From Eubacteriales bacterium (GTDB lineage Bacteria > Bacillota > Clostridia > Lachnospirales > Lachnospiraceae): a DNA stretch of 64,000 nucleotides. Location: the NCBI GenBank assembly GCA_030526005.1, contig JAUNDP010000003.1, positions 62,001 to 126,000 on the forward strand. The letters run 5' to 3'. The position numbers were made by a program, and so were the translations under genes. Within the stretch, counting starts at the first letter, position 1, and every line of letters begins with the position of its first letter. Below, piece by piece: positions 9,280 through 18,190 of this stretch. A model generated the notes under the pieces. The model did no database searches. It was not told the DNA's origin and saw only the letters and a program-made list of their open reading frames with translations.

Positions 9280-10020
9280 TTATGAATTTAAACCTTTAAA
9301 GTTGTCAGCCAGCGACTCACATTCTGTCAGAAAACAGTCCACTCTCCCATAATACGCATCATTGTTTGTGGGATTGTCCATCTCTTTCTCAATCTCATCG
9401 AGTAATTCTTTTAACTTTTGGATTCTCTTTTTTCCATTGCCGTCTTTGTATAAGAGATAGCGGCTTCTCTCATTTTCCTCAGCAGTCATTTTTTTCAGGA
9501 CAATATCCACATCTGGTCTCTCTCCGATATAGCGGTAAGTTATGGAAGGAGAAGCATGATTCAGCAGTTTCTGTAAATAATAGATATCATTTGTAGCTTT
9601 ATAATATTTCCATGCAAATGTCTTTCGCATCGTCTGAGCGCCGACTGAATTTAATCCGATCTCTTTTCCGACACTTTTAAAGACACGATATGCCTGTTCT
9701 CTTGAGAGAGGAGCCTTGGAACTTGCATGGCCAATAATCAGATAATCTTCTGGATCTTTTCCTTCTGTATAATTCAGAATAATCTGCTGCAGATTTTCAG
9801 GAATCTCAAATACTTTTTTTACGTTTTTCGATCCGATATAAGCTTCGATACTGGATTTTCCCCGAATATCTTTATTTTTAAATTTCAAAATTTCCTGAAG
9901 CTGTAATCCTGTTCCCACTCCAATCTCAAACATAATATAATACTTGTCATCCACTTCCCGCAATTTTTGCTTGAAATGCTCTAATGTCTTTTCGTCTTTA
10001 ATAGGTGACACCCAATTCAT
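9280..10020 (-). CDS. Stand-alone tyrosine recombinase domain, catalytically degenerate
   Basis: A 246-residue protein resembling the small Firmicute integrases that consist only of the catalytic domain (start MNWVSPIKDEKTLEHF). Active-site positions: the first Arg (usually in TGLR) is Gln in GTGLQLQEIL; the His of HxLRKT is Gln in AQTMRKTF; Arg of motif II, the second His (LLNHASPS) and the Tyr nucleophile (TYRYIG) remain. Two of the usual catalytic residues are therefore missing, which predicts weak or no recombinase activity. After residue ~185 it adds a helical tail of about 60 residues. It lies 2 nt downstream of the carboxypeptidase gene and is probably co-transcribed. A DNA-binding or structural role is inference. 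No attachment site or element boundary is visible. Confidence 0.75.
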   Translation of the reverse strand: MNWVSPIKDEKTLEHFKQKLREVDDKYYIMFEIGVGTGLQLQEILKFKNKDIRGKSSIEAYIGSKNVKKVFEIPENLQQIILNYTEGKDPEDYLIIGHASSKAPLSREQAYRVFKSVGKEIGLNSVGAQTMRKTFAWKYYKATNDIYYLQKLLNHASPSITYRYIGERPDVDIVLKKMTAEENERSRYLLYKDGNGKKRIQKLKELLDEIEKEMDNPTNNDAYYGRVDCFLTECESLADNFKGLNS

Positions 10021-10022
10021 TC

Positions 10023-11792
10023 TTATTCCTCCTCATGATCCTGCTGTCTGTCTTTTTCCTCCGGTATGTCATATATCTTTGCAGTACTGTCATATATGTC
10101 TGGATTATCATCCTCGTCTGACCAATCATATTCCTGGCGCCTTGTCTCATTTTCTTCCTGATCCGTCTGAGCGCTCCAGGATTCCTCTGTCTCTGCTCGT
10201 CTCTGTCTTTCTTTTCTCATTTTGCCGCGCAGTTCCATCTCTACTTCTTCGGCTGATTTTTCGTTGATCTCCCGTTCCATTCGAGCGATCTCTTCTCTCT
10301 CCCACTCCATTTCTTTCTGTCTTTTGCTCATTTTTTTTGCACGCAGGTAAGTCAGAATCAGCATCGGCACAAAGATCAGAAGCAGTATCACGCAGATAAT
10401 AATGCAGAATGCTTTATGGTTTAAGATATATTCATCTGCCTTTTTCACCAGTTCTCCCGCCTTATCCACTGCATTGTTCAGCGCCCCGAAAATGGTCTGC
10501 TTCTCCTCTTTCTTTTCTATCTCCTTTTTTTCGGTCTCCGTCTGCCCGGTCTGAGGCATCACATTTACTGTCTGAGGCTCTGTCTCAGGTATTTCCTGAA
10601 AACTCAAATTGACAGTTCCGACAGGCCAGTTGTTGTAACGATATGTCAGTGTGCCTGTGTCGTTCTCTTTTTTTGTGATTTCCGGTTTTAACTTTGACAG
10701 ATCAAGCCCCTTCGGAACCATCACCGTCGATGTCTCATCCATCTGAATTTCCTTTGTTTTCATTCCTTCTAAAAGGCTATTCTCTTTGTCTGCATCTGAC
10801 TTAGCGATTGCAGAAAATGTCGGATCTGTACTCTGATTGGCAAATGTTTTCTTTTCAAAATTGTCATATCCATAGTCCAGCAAAAGCGCTGATTCCTGAA
10901 ATGTCTTGTAGGAACCGTTTAAATATAAGATTACGCTGATTAAGACAGTTCCATCACGATCTGCATACGTCACAAGCGTATTTAAAGCTTGATCTGTAAA
11001 TCCTGTCTTTCCTCCCACACATCCTTCATATTTAAATTCTTCATCATACAGCATCTTTTGATGATTGATAAAATAACGTGTTTCATCTACCACATTTGTA
11101 GGCGGGAAACTGCACTCTACCGTCTTTGTGATCCTCCGGAACGACGGATATTTATAGACCTCTCTTGCAATGAGCGCCATATCGTATGCACAGACATAAT
11201 GATTGTCATCATGCAGTCCATGTGGATTTGTAAAATGCGTATTAATGCAGCCAAGTTCCGTTGCCTTTTCATTCATCATCTCAACAAAATGATCGATACT
11301 GCCTCCGATATGCTCGGCAACGCCATTTGAAATCTCGTTTGCCGAGGCAAGCATAATCCCAAACAGAGACTGGCGCAGACTCAGCTGTTCCCCTGGACGT
11401 ATGCCAAGATGACTGCTTCCCGGTTCAATGCTGTATACGGCTTCTTCTGAAAAAGTTACGGTGTCATTTAAATTTCCATTTTCAAGCGCCACCAGAACGG
11501 TCATCAATTTTGTGATACTCGCCGGGTATTCTTTTGCCTTTATATTTTTAGCATATAAAACCGTTCCCGTCTCCGCCTCCATGACAATCGCTGCTTCGGC
11601 TTCGATTTTCGGTCCCTGAGGCCAGTCTTTTGTATTGTTTGACTCAATCGGCAATGTATATGCTTCGATCGTTTCAGGTTCTGTTCCATCGTCCTGCATT
11701 TCCTCGGCATACAATATTCCTGTGTTGAGCATCAGTAAACTGAGTGCCAGAAAAAATGCCAGAATTCTTCTTCGACTCCTTATTCTCTTCAT
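10023..11792 (-). CDS. dacF: D-alanyl-D-alanine carboxypeptidase (PBP5/DacF type) with C-terminal anchor
   Basis: A 589-residue low-molecular-weight penicillin-binding protein that trims the terminal D-Ala from peptidoglycan stem peptides. It has an N-terminal signal peptide (basic start, hydrophobic IL-AFFLALSLLML, cleavage before EEMQDDG), SxxK in PASITKLMTV near residue 90, SxN in ASANEISN near 148, and KTG in GGKTGFTDQ near 258. A PBP5_C-like domain follows around 330-410 and a membrane helix near 460-480 (CIIICVILLLIFVPMLI). The last ~105 residues are a very charged, probably cytoplasmic tail (QKEMEWEREEIARMEREI...), which most PBP5 enzymes lack. GGAGGGAGAAGA precedes the ATG. The recombinase-like gene follows after 2 nt. 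Confidence 0.9.
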   Translation of the reverse strand: MKRIRSRRRILAFFLALSLLMLNTGILYAEEMQDDGTEPETIEAYTLPIESNNTKDWPQGPKIEAEAAIVMEAETGTVLYAKNIKAKEYPASITKLMTVLVALENGNLNDTVTFSEEAVYSIEPGSSHLGIRPGEQLSLRQSLFGIMLASANEISNGVAEHIGGSIDHFVEMMNEKATELGCINTHFTNPHGLHDDNHYVCAYDMALIAREVYKYPSFRRITKTVECSFPPTNVVDETRYFINHQKMLYDEEFKYEGCVGGKTGFTDQALNTLVTYADRDGTVLISVILYLNGSYKTFQESALLLDYGYDNFEKKTFANQSTDPTFSAIAKSDADKENSLLEGMKTKEIQMDETSTVMVPKGLDLSKLKPEITKKENDTGTLTYRYNNWPVGTVNLSFQEIPETEPQTVNVMPQTGQTETEKKEIEKKEEKQTIFGALNNAVDKAGELVKKADEYILNHKAFCIIICVILLLIFVPMLILTYLRAKKMSKRQKEMEWEREEIARMEREINEKSAEEVEMELRGKMRKERQRRAETEESWSAQTDQEENETRRQEYDWSDEDDNPDIYDSTAKIYDIPEEKDRQQDHEEE

Positions 11793-12088
11793 TCTTCTCC
11801 CTCCTGAATCATATGTTAAAAGAATTTTACACCACTGTTTTTATTATATTCTATCCCCATCTTATTGTAAAGCAGGGTTTCCTTCCATGACGTCGAAACA
11901 GTTTTTTCTATTCAGAAAAACTATAAACACTTTATTTAAGAGAAAACTAGTGATTCTTGTATAACGGCTCCAATTAAATGATATGCAAATTTTAAATATT
12001 TTTCTTGTAATATTACTCTTTACTTTTTAGAGCGATTATATTATCATGAAATTCCAAATATATATAGATTATATGTGAATATGTATGT

Positions 12089-12094
12089 TATAAT
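12089..12094 (+). promoter_or_regulatory. Extended -10 promoter of the restriction-modification island
   Basis: TGTTATAAT gives an extended -10 (TG one base before TATAAT). No convincing -35 is seen. Transcription would begin at about 12101, almost at the first ATG, so the nuclease mRNA would be nearly leaderless. The rest of 11793-12105 is AT-rich and contains nothing else recognised. Confidence 0.45.
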
Positions 12095-12105
12095 AAATTA
12101 ATGGA

Positions 12106-12687
12106 ATGCTCCATATTATAATGAATAGCAATATTGAAAAAATAGAAAAAATGGAATTAGTTAAAGTTGATGCGGCTCGTATAAAACAAGTAGTAGATAC
12201 ATATTTCCATTGGAAAACTCTTGACGCAGAAATTAAAACCCTATCTGGAACACGAGGAATAAATTTTCCTTCAGAGTTATCAGAATATATGGCTTGTTAT
12301 GCTTTGAATATTATGGTAAATAAAAAGGGGAGTGAGGGTGATGCTGTTGACATGACTGACCCAAACAATCCTTTAATTATTGAGATTAAAGGAAGCAGTG
12401 CTGAGAAAACTTCTGCTCCTAATAGTTTTAGTCCCTCTGAACATTTTGATGATTTAGTTTTCGTTAGACTAGAGAAATATGATGATGTATTAAAAATATA
12501 TCGTACAGGGATTAATTCTGAAAAGTTAAAAAGTATAAAAGTCAGTTCAACCCAAACTGTTGAAGACCAACAAAAACAAGGTCGCAGGCCGAGATTTTCA
12601 ATTCAAAAAATGATTATTGAAGCATATCAGCTTGAACCAGATGTGATTTTTAACATTCGTGATAAAACTATTGAACGTAAAAAATAA
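12106..12687 (+). CDS. Type II restriction endonuclease, Bsp6I-like
   Basis: A 193-residue protein in strikingly AT-rich DNA, directly upstream of a DNA cytosine methylase gene. It carries a PD-(D/E)XK-like core, GDAVDMTDPNNPLIIEIKGSS at about residues 77-97, giving the acidic residue and E-x-K expected of the nuclease fold. The surrounding pattern (RGINFPSELSEYMACYALNIM before, FDDLVFVRLEKYDD after) resembles the Bsp6I family, whose founder cuts GCNGC. That specificity is a guess from memory of the family, while the nuclease call is supported by the methylase partner. The start is unclear: ATGs at 12106, 12121 and 12151 are in frame, none has a strong ribosome site, and the predicted transcript start lies about 5 nt upstream of the first. 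Confidence 0.7.
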   Translation: MLHIIMNSNIEKIEKMELVKVDAARIKQVVDTYFHWKTLDAEIKTLSGTRGINFPSELSEYMACYALNIMVNKKGSEGDAVDMTDPNNPLIIEIKGSSAEKTSAPNSFSPSEHFDDLVFVRLEKYDDVLKIYRTGINSEKLKSIKVSSTQTVEDQQKQGRRPRFSIQKMIIEAYQLEPDVIFNIRDKTIERKK

Positions 12688-12768
12688 GAGAGAGGAGAAG
12701 GAGCATTCCTTTATTTTTTCCGCAAAAAGTGCGGCGTGCTGCAAATAATTCAATCAAGGAGGAAGTAT

Positions 12769-13746
12769 ATGAAAAAATGGACCATAGGCAGTTTTTTTGC
12801 AGGTGTAGGAGGGATTGAGTTAGGTTTTGAGAATACTAATTTTTTTGAGGTTGTCTATGCAAATGAAATTGATAAATATCCTGCGATGACATATGAAAGT
12901 AATTTTAATTTAAAAGTTGATGTAAGAGATATTAACAACGTTAAAGGAACAGAAATTCCTGATTTTGATATTATGGTTGGTGGTTTCCCCTGTCAGGCTT
13001 TTTCTTTGGCTGGATATAGGCAGGGATTTGATGATGAAAAAGGTAGAGGAACATTATTTTTTGAAATGGTTAGAATTTTAAAAGAAAAAAGAAAATTAAA
13101 TAAACAGCCTAGAATAGTTTTCTTTGAAAATGTTAAAAATTTGATAAGCCATGATAACGGAAATACATTTAGAGTGATTTTAGAAGAATTAAATAAATTA
13201 GGATACAAAGTACAACAGCAAGTTTTAAATGCTTGTGAATATGGAAATATTCCTCAAAACAGGGAAAGAATTTATATTGTTGGATTTCTAAATGATTTAG
13301 AATATGAAAAATTTCACTTTCCTTTGCCTATAATAATGGAAACCAAATTATCTGATGTTATCGATTTTAAACATAAACAGGACAATAAATATTACTATAC
13401 TAACGAAAATTGTAAATTTTTCAATGAGTTAGAAAGTAACATGAAAACACCAAATACAATTTATCAATGGCGTAGAGTTTATGTAAGAGAAAACAAAAGC
13501 AGAGTATGTCCTACTTTAACAGCTAATATGGGAACAGGTGGTCATAATGTTCCTCTAATAAAATGTAATACAGGAATAAGAAAATTAACACCTCGCGAGT
13601 GTTTTAATCTCCAAGGTTTTCCTAAAACATTCAAATTGCCAAATAATTTAAGTAATACTAGATTATACAAACAGGCTGGAAATAGCGTTGTAGTATCTGT
13701 AATAGAAAGAATTGCATTTTGTATAGCAAACTCTTTATCTATTTAA
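12769..13746 (+). CDS. DNA (cytosine-5) methyltransferase of the restriction-modification pair
   Basis: A 325-residue m5C methylase with all hallmark motifs in order: I (SFFAGVGGIELGFEN, SAM binding), IV (GGFPCQAFSLAG, catalytic Cys in PCQ near residue 76), VI (ENVKNL), VIII (QNRERIYIVGF), a target-recognition region around 190-260, IX (RKLTPRECFNLQGFP) and X (QAGNSVVVSVIERIA). It protects host DNA from the nuclease encoded 81 nt upstream. AAGGAGG precedes the ATG at 12769, and an in-frame GTG 33 nt earlier has no ribosome site. A CCGCA/TGCGG hairpin lies in the gap between the two genes. Codon use is strongly AT-biased compared with neighbours, indicating horizontal acquisition of the pair. 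Confidence 0.9.
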   Translation: MKKWTIGSFFAGVGGIELGFENTNFFEVVYANEIDKYPAMTYESNFNLKVDVRDINNVKGTEIPDFDIMVGGFPCQAFSLAGYRQGFDDEKGRGTLFFEMVRILKEKRKLNKQPRIVFFENVKNLISHDNGNTFRVILEELNKLGYKVQQQVLNACEYGNIPQNRERIYIVGFLNDLEYEKFHFPLPIIMETKLSDVIDFKHKQDNKYYYTNENCKFFNELESNMKTPNTIYQWRRVYVRENKSRVCPTLTANMGTGGHNVPLIKCNTGIRKLTPRECFNLQGFPKTFKLPNNLSNTRLYKQAGNSVVVSVIERIAFCIANSLSI

Positions 13747-13846
13747 ATGAATACCGTTCCACACTAACGGATTCAACCTGTAGCGAGTGAATATTAAGCT
13801 CCCGTTATATAATAAGAGTTCATAAAAATAGAAGACATTATACATT

Positions 13847-13881
13847 GATTAGTCCCCTGTCAAGTAGACAGGAGACTAATC
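13847..13881 (+). terminator. Hairpin after the methylase gene
   Basis: GATTAGTC-C-CCTGTC pairs with GACAGG-A-GACTAATC around a 5-nt loop, followed by TGTTT. The U-tract is weak. It lies between the converging methylase and histidine kinase genes and probably ends both. Confidence 0.6.
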
Positions 13882-13884
13882 TGT

Positions 13885-15213
13885 TTACTCATCCAGCAAC
13901 ATCAGATTTGTCGTAAATGAATTTTCTGTGCTTAATATATGATATTGTCCATTATATTTTTCCGTGATACTTTTTATAATCTTGATTCCAAGTCCGTGAA
14001 GCTGCGGGTTGCTTTTATGTGTCCGAAATTCAGGGTTCGTCTTCTGTACGTTATTCCTCGCTGTATTTGTAATCTCAATGATCAGATATGCCTTCACTTT
14101 ATGAATGTCGAGAGAAATTCTGGCATTCGGCAAAGTAGCGCACGCTTCAATCGCATTGTCGCACAGATTGACAATCAGAGAATTTAAATCACTTATCGCA
14201 ATTTTCCCATCTGTTGGAAGCACAATATCCGTTTCAAACTGAATCCCATATTTTTCAGCGACCGTTACTTTCTGATTTAAAATAATATTCAGGCTCTCGT
14301 CATCCACAAAACGTCTCAGATGAATGCCTTCATACTGATACTGATGGAAAGAAAGCAGATATTGGTGCAGCTCTTCATATTTCTTCGCACTGAGCAGCGT
14401 GTCCATGCAAAATAAGTGCGCCTTGTAGTCATGGCGAAATTTCCGCAGTGATTCCACCATATCCAGCTGTTGTATCAGATACTGATTCTGTATCTTTGCC
14501 TGAGAAATCTGAGCGCTGATAATCCGGTTTTTCTCCCCTGTCATGCAGAGATATTTTACGAGCAGCAACAGAAATACAGGCAGTATGACAAGAAAAATCA
14601 ATGTAATCAGCTTCACCGCATATCCGTCCACTCTCCGCGGGATTTTAAAAATCACAAGCAGAAGGTTTCCGAAAACAGACATACTCAAGATCAGAAACCA
14701 GCACGGCGTGGGCAGTTCAATATTGGACTGTTTCGGCCAGAGAAGCAGTTTTTTTATGATCAAAAACATCAGCGCTTTCAGTCCGATTCTCTGGACAAAA
14801 AAGCGAAAGACGTATACGAAACGGTTTGTCTCGATCAGATTTCTTATCGATTCCGTGTGCGGGAACTGAATCACTAAATTTTCAAATGATAAAATCAAAC
14901 TTGTAAAAATGGAACAGATGATGATCTTCGTAATCAGTTTCTCATTAAAAAAGATCATACTGTACACAAGCGGCAGCAGAAAGATCGCCGCATAATAAGT
15001 ATAAAAATTATTGTCCGACAGAAAGTCTGCCAGAAATAAAATCCCGGCAATTAAGATCGTCATCCCAACCGTTTGGCGCCGCGTAACTACACTTCCTTTT
15101 TTCGGATGGAAAAAACCATTGATCAGATAAATAAAAAGATAGGCGTCGATAAACTGTCCGGCTGTATTTAGAATCATTCCCTCCGGCATTGAAAAAATAT
15201 GGTAATTTTGCAT
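13885..15213 (-). CDS. AgrC-like sensor histidine kinase (GHKL type)
   Basis: A 442-residue membrane sensor. The first ~225 residues hold about six hydrophobic helices (AYLFIYLINGF, TILIAGILFLADFL, YYAAIFLLPLVYSMIF, and FLVILPVFLLLLVKYL as the last). The phospho-acceptor box FRHDYKAHLFCMDTLL is near residue 265, the N-box NLCDNAIEAC near 350 and the G-box LHGLGIKIIKS near 410. This is the AgrC/ComD/BlpH class, which usually senses extracellular peptides and signals to a LytTR response regulator, here encoded 71 nt upstream in the same operon. No AgrB protease or AgrD-like signal peptide gene is visible nearby, so the stimulus is unknown. Confidence 0.88.
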   Translation of the reverse strand: MQNYHIFSMPEGMILNTAGQFIDAYLFIYLINGFFHPKKGSVVTRRQTVGMTILIAGILFLADFLSDNNFYTYYAAIFLLPLVYSMIFFNEKLITKIIICSIFTSLILSFENLVIQFPHTESIRNLIETNRFVYVFRFFVQRIGLKALMFLIIKKLLLWPKQSNIELPTPCWFLILSMSVFGNLLLVIFKIPRRVDGYAVKLITLIFLVILPVFLLLLVKYLCMTGEKNRIISAQISQAKIQNQYLIQQLDMVESLRKFRHDYKAHLFCMDTLLSAKKYEELHQYLLSFHQYQYEGIHLRRFVDDESLNIILNQKVTVAEKYGIQFETDIVLPTDGKIAISDLNSLIVNLCDNAIEACATLPNARISLDIHKVKAYLIIEITNTARNNVQKTNPEFRTHKSNPQLHGLGIKIIKSITEKYNGQYHILSTENSFTTNLMLLDE

Positions 15214-15284
15214 AACTTCCCCCTCACAGAAAAACCTTCTTCTCTTGCTTCGTCCACATTAAAATCCGATTTTTGTGTGAAGCA

Positions 15285-16016
15285 TCAAAAACTTTTTTCT
15301 GTCCGTGCATATTCCAGAAACAGACGCTGGACTTCTTTTTTTCTATGTCTGCTCAGAGGCAGCTTCTGACCGTCATCCAAAATAATGGAGTTCGTATCGA
15401 TTCGATAAATATATTGAAAATTCACAAGGTATCCTCTGTGAATCCGAATAAATCGGTACGGCTCCAGTGCATTCTCCAGATCGCTGATCGCACAGCGAAT
15501 CATCTTGTAGCTGTCAATACTGATAATATCCTGATATTTTTCCTTTGCCTCCACATATGCAATGCGATTTACATTTAAAAGAATCGGATGGCCCAGATCA
15601 TCATAAAATGTTATCTCTGTATCGACAGGTTTTCTTAAATGTTCCATGATATTTTCCATTGCCTTTTTGATATCCCGTGAAAAGCAGGATTTGCGCACAA
15701 ATGCAAGAGGCTGAACGCGAAAGGTATCATATACCATCTCTTCTTTCGCTGATATAAATACAATCAATGACTGCGGATTTTTCGCCCGGATCTTCTCCGC
15801 CAGCGTAATCCCATCCTGTTCCGGAATATCAATATCCAGAAAATAAACGTCATAGCATTGTGACTTATACAGTTTTGCAAGCAGTTCCGCCGAAGATGAA
15901 AATGTGTCGGGCTTCGCCTCCAGATTCTGCGTCTGAAAAAATCTTTTGATCACAGCGGCAAGCTGCGGCAGCAGCAAGATCTCATCGTCACAGACTGCAA
16001 TTTTTACTTCCTCCAT
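15285..16016 (-). CDS. LytTR-family response regulator
   Basis: A 243-residue response regulator with an N-terminal receiver domain (acidic pocket AVCDDE; phospho-acceptor Asp in YFLDIDIPEQDG near residue 57) and a C-terminal LytTR DNA-binding domain from about 140 (YVEAKEKYQDII, FIRIHRGYLVNFQYI, LPLSRHRKKEV). The start at 16016 (MEEVKIAVCDDE) follows AGGAGGGGG; the frame extends 35 codons further upstream without a ribosome site. It is transcribed with, and upstream of, the AgrC-like kinase. LytTR regulators bind paired 9-bp direct repeats, but I did not find an obvious pair at the neighbouring promoters. The secreted carboxylesterase gene just upstream is a possible target, by position only. 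Confidence 0.9.
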   Translation of the reverse strand: MEEVKIAVCDDEILLLPQLAAVIKRFFQTQNLEAKPDTFSSSAELLAKLYKSQCYDVYFLDIDIPEQDGITLAEKIRAKNPQSLIVFISAKEEMVYDTFRVQPLAFVRKSCFSRDIKKAMENIMEHLRKPVDTEITFYDDLGHPILLNVNRIAYVEAKEKYQDIISIDSYKMIRCAISDLENALEPYRFIRIHRGYLVNFQYIYRIDTNSIILDDGQKLPLSRHRKKEVQRLFLEYARTEKSF

Positions 16017-16170
16017 ATATCCCCCTCCTGATATGGACTCTTTTACCAGTAAGTATATCATCACGGCAGAAGATATGCAAATTACATTCCATTTGCAAGA
16101 TGTTTTTCCGAAACCTTTCATTTAAAAGCTGCCAAAGAAGACAGCTGATCTTAGATCGGACAGAACAAAA

Positions 16171-16220
16171 GAAAAGCGCTCCTTTTTCAGAAATTTTTTC
16201 TGTTTTCCAGAACGCTTTTC
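16171..16220 (-). terminator. Hairpin between carboxylesterase and response-regulator genes
   Basis: GAAAAGCG pairs with CGCTTTTC with an inner CAGAAA/TTTCTG stem. The plus strand continues with a T-run and the minus strand with TTTTGTTC. It most likely ends the minus-strand carboxylesterase transcript. The remainder of 16017-16319 shows no gene. Confidence 0.65.
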
Positions 16221-16319
16221 CTTTTTTATTTCTGTACCATTTTTAGATTATTTCGACGTGCATTGGAGGACTGCACAGTCTGATTTCAGAAATTTTCTCT
16301 CTTTCTTATGTTTCAGCTA

Positions 16320-17906
16320 TTATTCTTCTGCATTCAGAATCTCTGTGTAAGCTGTTGTATCATGATCCACACAACCGCTTTCCACATTAAATTTCATCAT
16401 CTTATGAGAACCGCTCTCATAAGCTTCCCAAGGCAGCTCCTCTGTGCTCGGAGTTCCTGTATATGCCAGCGAGATAAATGCGTCTGAAATGGCATCCTGC
16501 ACGATGTAGGCATTCGGATCTTCTCCGTAAGCGATGTTGACCATCGGCTCGTCCAGATTGTGGAAGATAAATGCCAGATCTTCGCAGTGGAAAGCTGTGA
16601 TGCCGCCGTTCACCGGTGATTCATAATCGAACTCATACAGATAAACGGTATTGCCCAGCTCTGTCAGAGCTTCTGCAATGTCCCATTTGCCGCTCATCGT
16701 ATTGTTGTAGAAATACATCTCACGGTCTTCCATTTCCGGATACAGTTTGTTAAACTCAGCTAAAAGTTCATCTGCCTTGTCTCCAAAACGCTCTTCCAGT
16801 TTTTCTGTCGTCTCTTCCTCATCCCATTCATGATGGCGGAAATCACCATATTTATAAGAGGAAACAGCGCTCTCTGAAAATACGCCGGAAACGATGACCG
16901 GAATATCGGTCGTCACAAATTCATCCATAACGACTACGCCGTCGGCTGTCGGTCCCCATCTTGTCTCGATTCCTTCTTCTTTCAGTTCTTCCTGCGCCTG
17001 TGTCGCAGCTGCAAGCAGTGTGCGGTAATCGATTGTCTGAATTTCATCAATCGTCTCCTCTGTCAAGCCAAGGATTTCCACTGTTCTCTCACCGAGCAGC
17101 TTCGCATTTGTATTGTCAGAAATTGTGACGCCGCCGCCGGAAATCATGCCTGCCGCATCAAACAGCCCCTCCGTTGCCGGCTGACGCATCAAAGTAGCAA
17201 CCTTGCTGCCGCCGCCAGACTGTCCGAAGATTGTTACATTTTTCGGATCTCCGCCAAATTGAGCGATATTATCATGAATCCACTGCAGCGAAGCGGCCAG
17301 ATCTGCTGCACCCGCATTTCCGCTTCCTTCATATTTGTCCCCAAAGGAAGACAGATCCAGATAGCCGATTGTATTCAGACGATGATTTACCGTAACGACA
17401 ACGACGTCGCCATATTCTGACAGCGCCTGTCCGTCATAAGCAGTAGACTCGATAGAAGAACCGTTTGTATGTCCGCCGCCATGGAAGAAGACGATAACCG
17501 GCTTCTTTGCCTCCGGATCAAGGCTCTGTGTCCAGATATTTAAATTCTGACAATGATCGCTCTGTGTCCAGTAACGATGCGGCCAGACAAACTCATCTGC
17601 ACCGACAGCTGTCTGATCCGGAATATAGGAGATTGTGCCATAACTCTGCGCAAACTGGTAGCCCTCCCAAGGCTCTACTTTTTGAGGCTGCTCAAAGCGG
17701 TCGGCATAAGCGTAGTCCACGCCCCAGAAACAATACGTATCATCACGCGTAAAACCAATCAGCTTTCCGCCCTCAACTTCAACGACCGGCTGAGTCTTTG
17801 CTGCCGCTGGATTTTCGGCAATCAGTCCGCTGGCAAATGCCGGAATCGAAGGAACCATCATCAAAGCGGTTGCCGCGCAGAACAGTTTTTTCATACCTCT
17901 TTTCAT
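16320..17906 (-). CDS. Secreted type-B carboxylesterase
   Basis: A 528-residue carboxylesterase/lipase of the alpha/beta-hydrolase fold, likely exported: signal peptide MKRGMKKLFCAATALMMVPS with cleavage near AFAS. The oxyanion loop is VFFHGGGHTNGSS near residue 140, the nucleophile is in TIFGQSGGGSK near 227, and the catalytic His is in ITAFHCEDLAF near 435. An acidic triad residue is expected around 330-350 but cannot be fixed by eye. GGAGGTG precedes the ATG at 17906. The enzyme hydrolyses carboxylic esters; the substrate is not predictable (plant or dietary esters are plausible for a gut bacterium). There is no lipobox or cell-wall anchor, so it is probably released. It is transcribed alone, with the AgrC/LytTR pair downstream. 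Confidence 0.87.
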   Translation of the reverse strand: MKRGMKKLFCAATALMMVPSIPAFASGLIAENPAAAKTQPVVEVEGGKLIGFTRDDTYCFWGVDYAYADRFEQPQKVEPWEGYQFAQSYGTISYIPDQTAVGADEFVWPHRYWTQSDHCQNLNIWTQSLDPEAKKPVIVFFHGGGHTNGSSIESTAYDGQALSEYGDVVVVTVNHRLNTIGYLDLSSFGDKYEGSGNAGAADLAASLQWIHDNIAQFGGDPKNVTIFGQSGGGSKVATLMRQPATEGLFDAAGMISGGGVTISDNTNAKLLGERTVEILGLTEETIDEIQTIDYRTLLAAATQAQEELKEEGIETRWGPTADGVVVMDEFVTTDIPVIVSGVFSESAVSSYKYGDFRHHEWDEEETTEKLEERFGDKADELLAEFNKLYPEMEDREMYFYNNTMSGKWDIAEALTELGNTVYLYEFDYESPVNGGITAFHCEDLAFIFHNLDEPMVNIAYGEDPNAYIVQDAISDAFISLAYTGTPSTEELPWEAYESGSHKMMKFNVESGCVDHDTTAYTEILNAEE

Positions 17907-18190
17907 ACTTGCACCTCCATAAAATCACGAATTTCTCAAAATCACGGATTCCCCCAAAATAAGAATCACAGATCCTCCATTTCTGTCTTTTCTTATATAA
18001 TCCGTCTTATTTTTTGATAATTTTATTATATCATTCTTATTTCCATTCATCATTTGAAAATTCTTGATCTTATCATGCTTTTTCTTGACTATCGCTCTGC
18101 ATTTTATTGACTTTATTCTCTTTTTTTGTCCTCATCCGTATGGCACATTTTATATGCTTATATGCTGAAAAATCGATACTCCCTTTGCTT

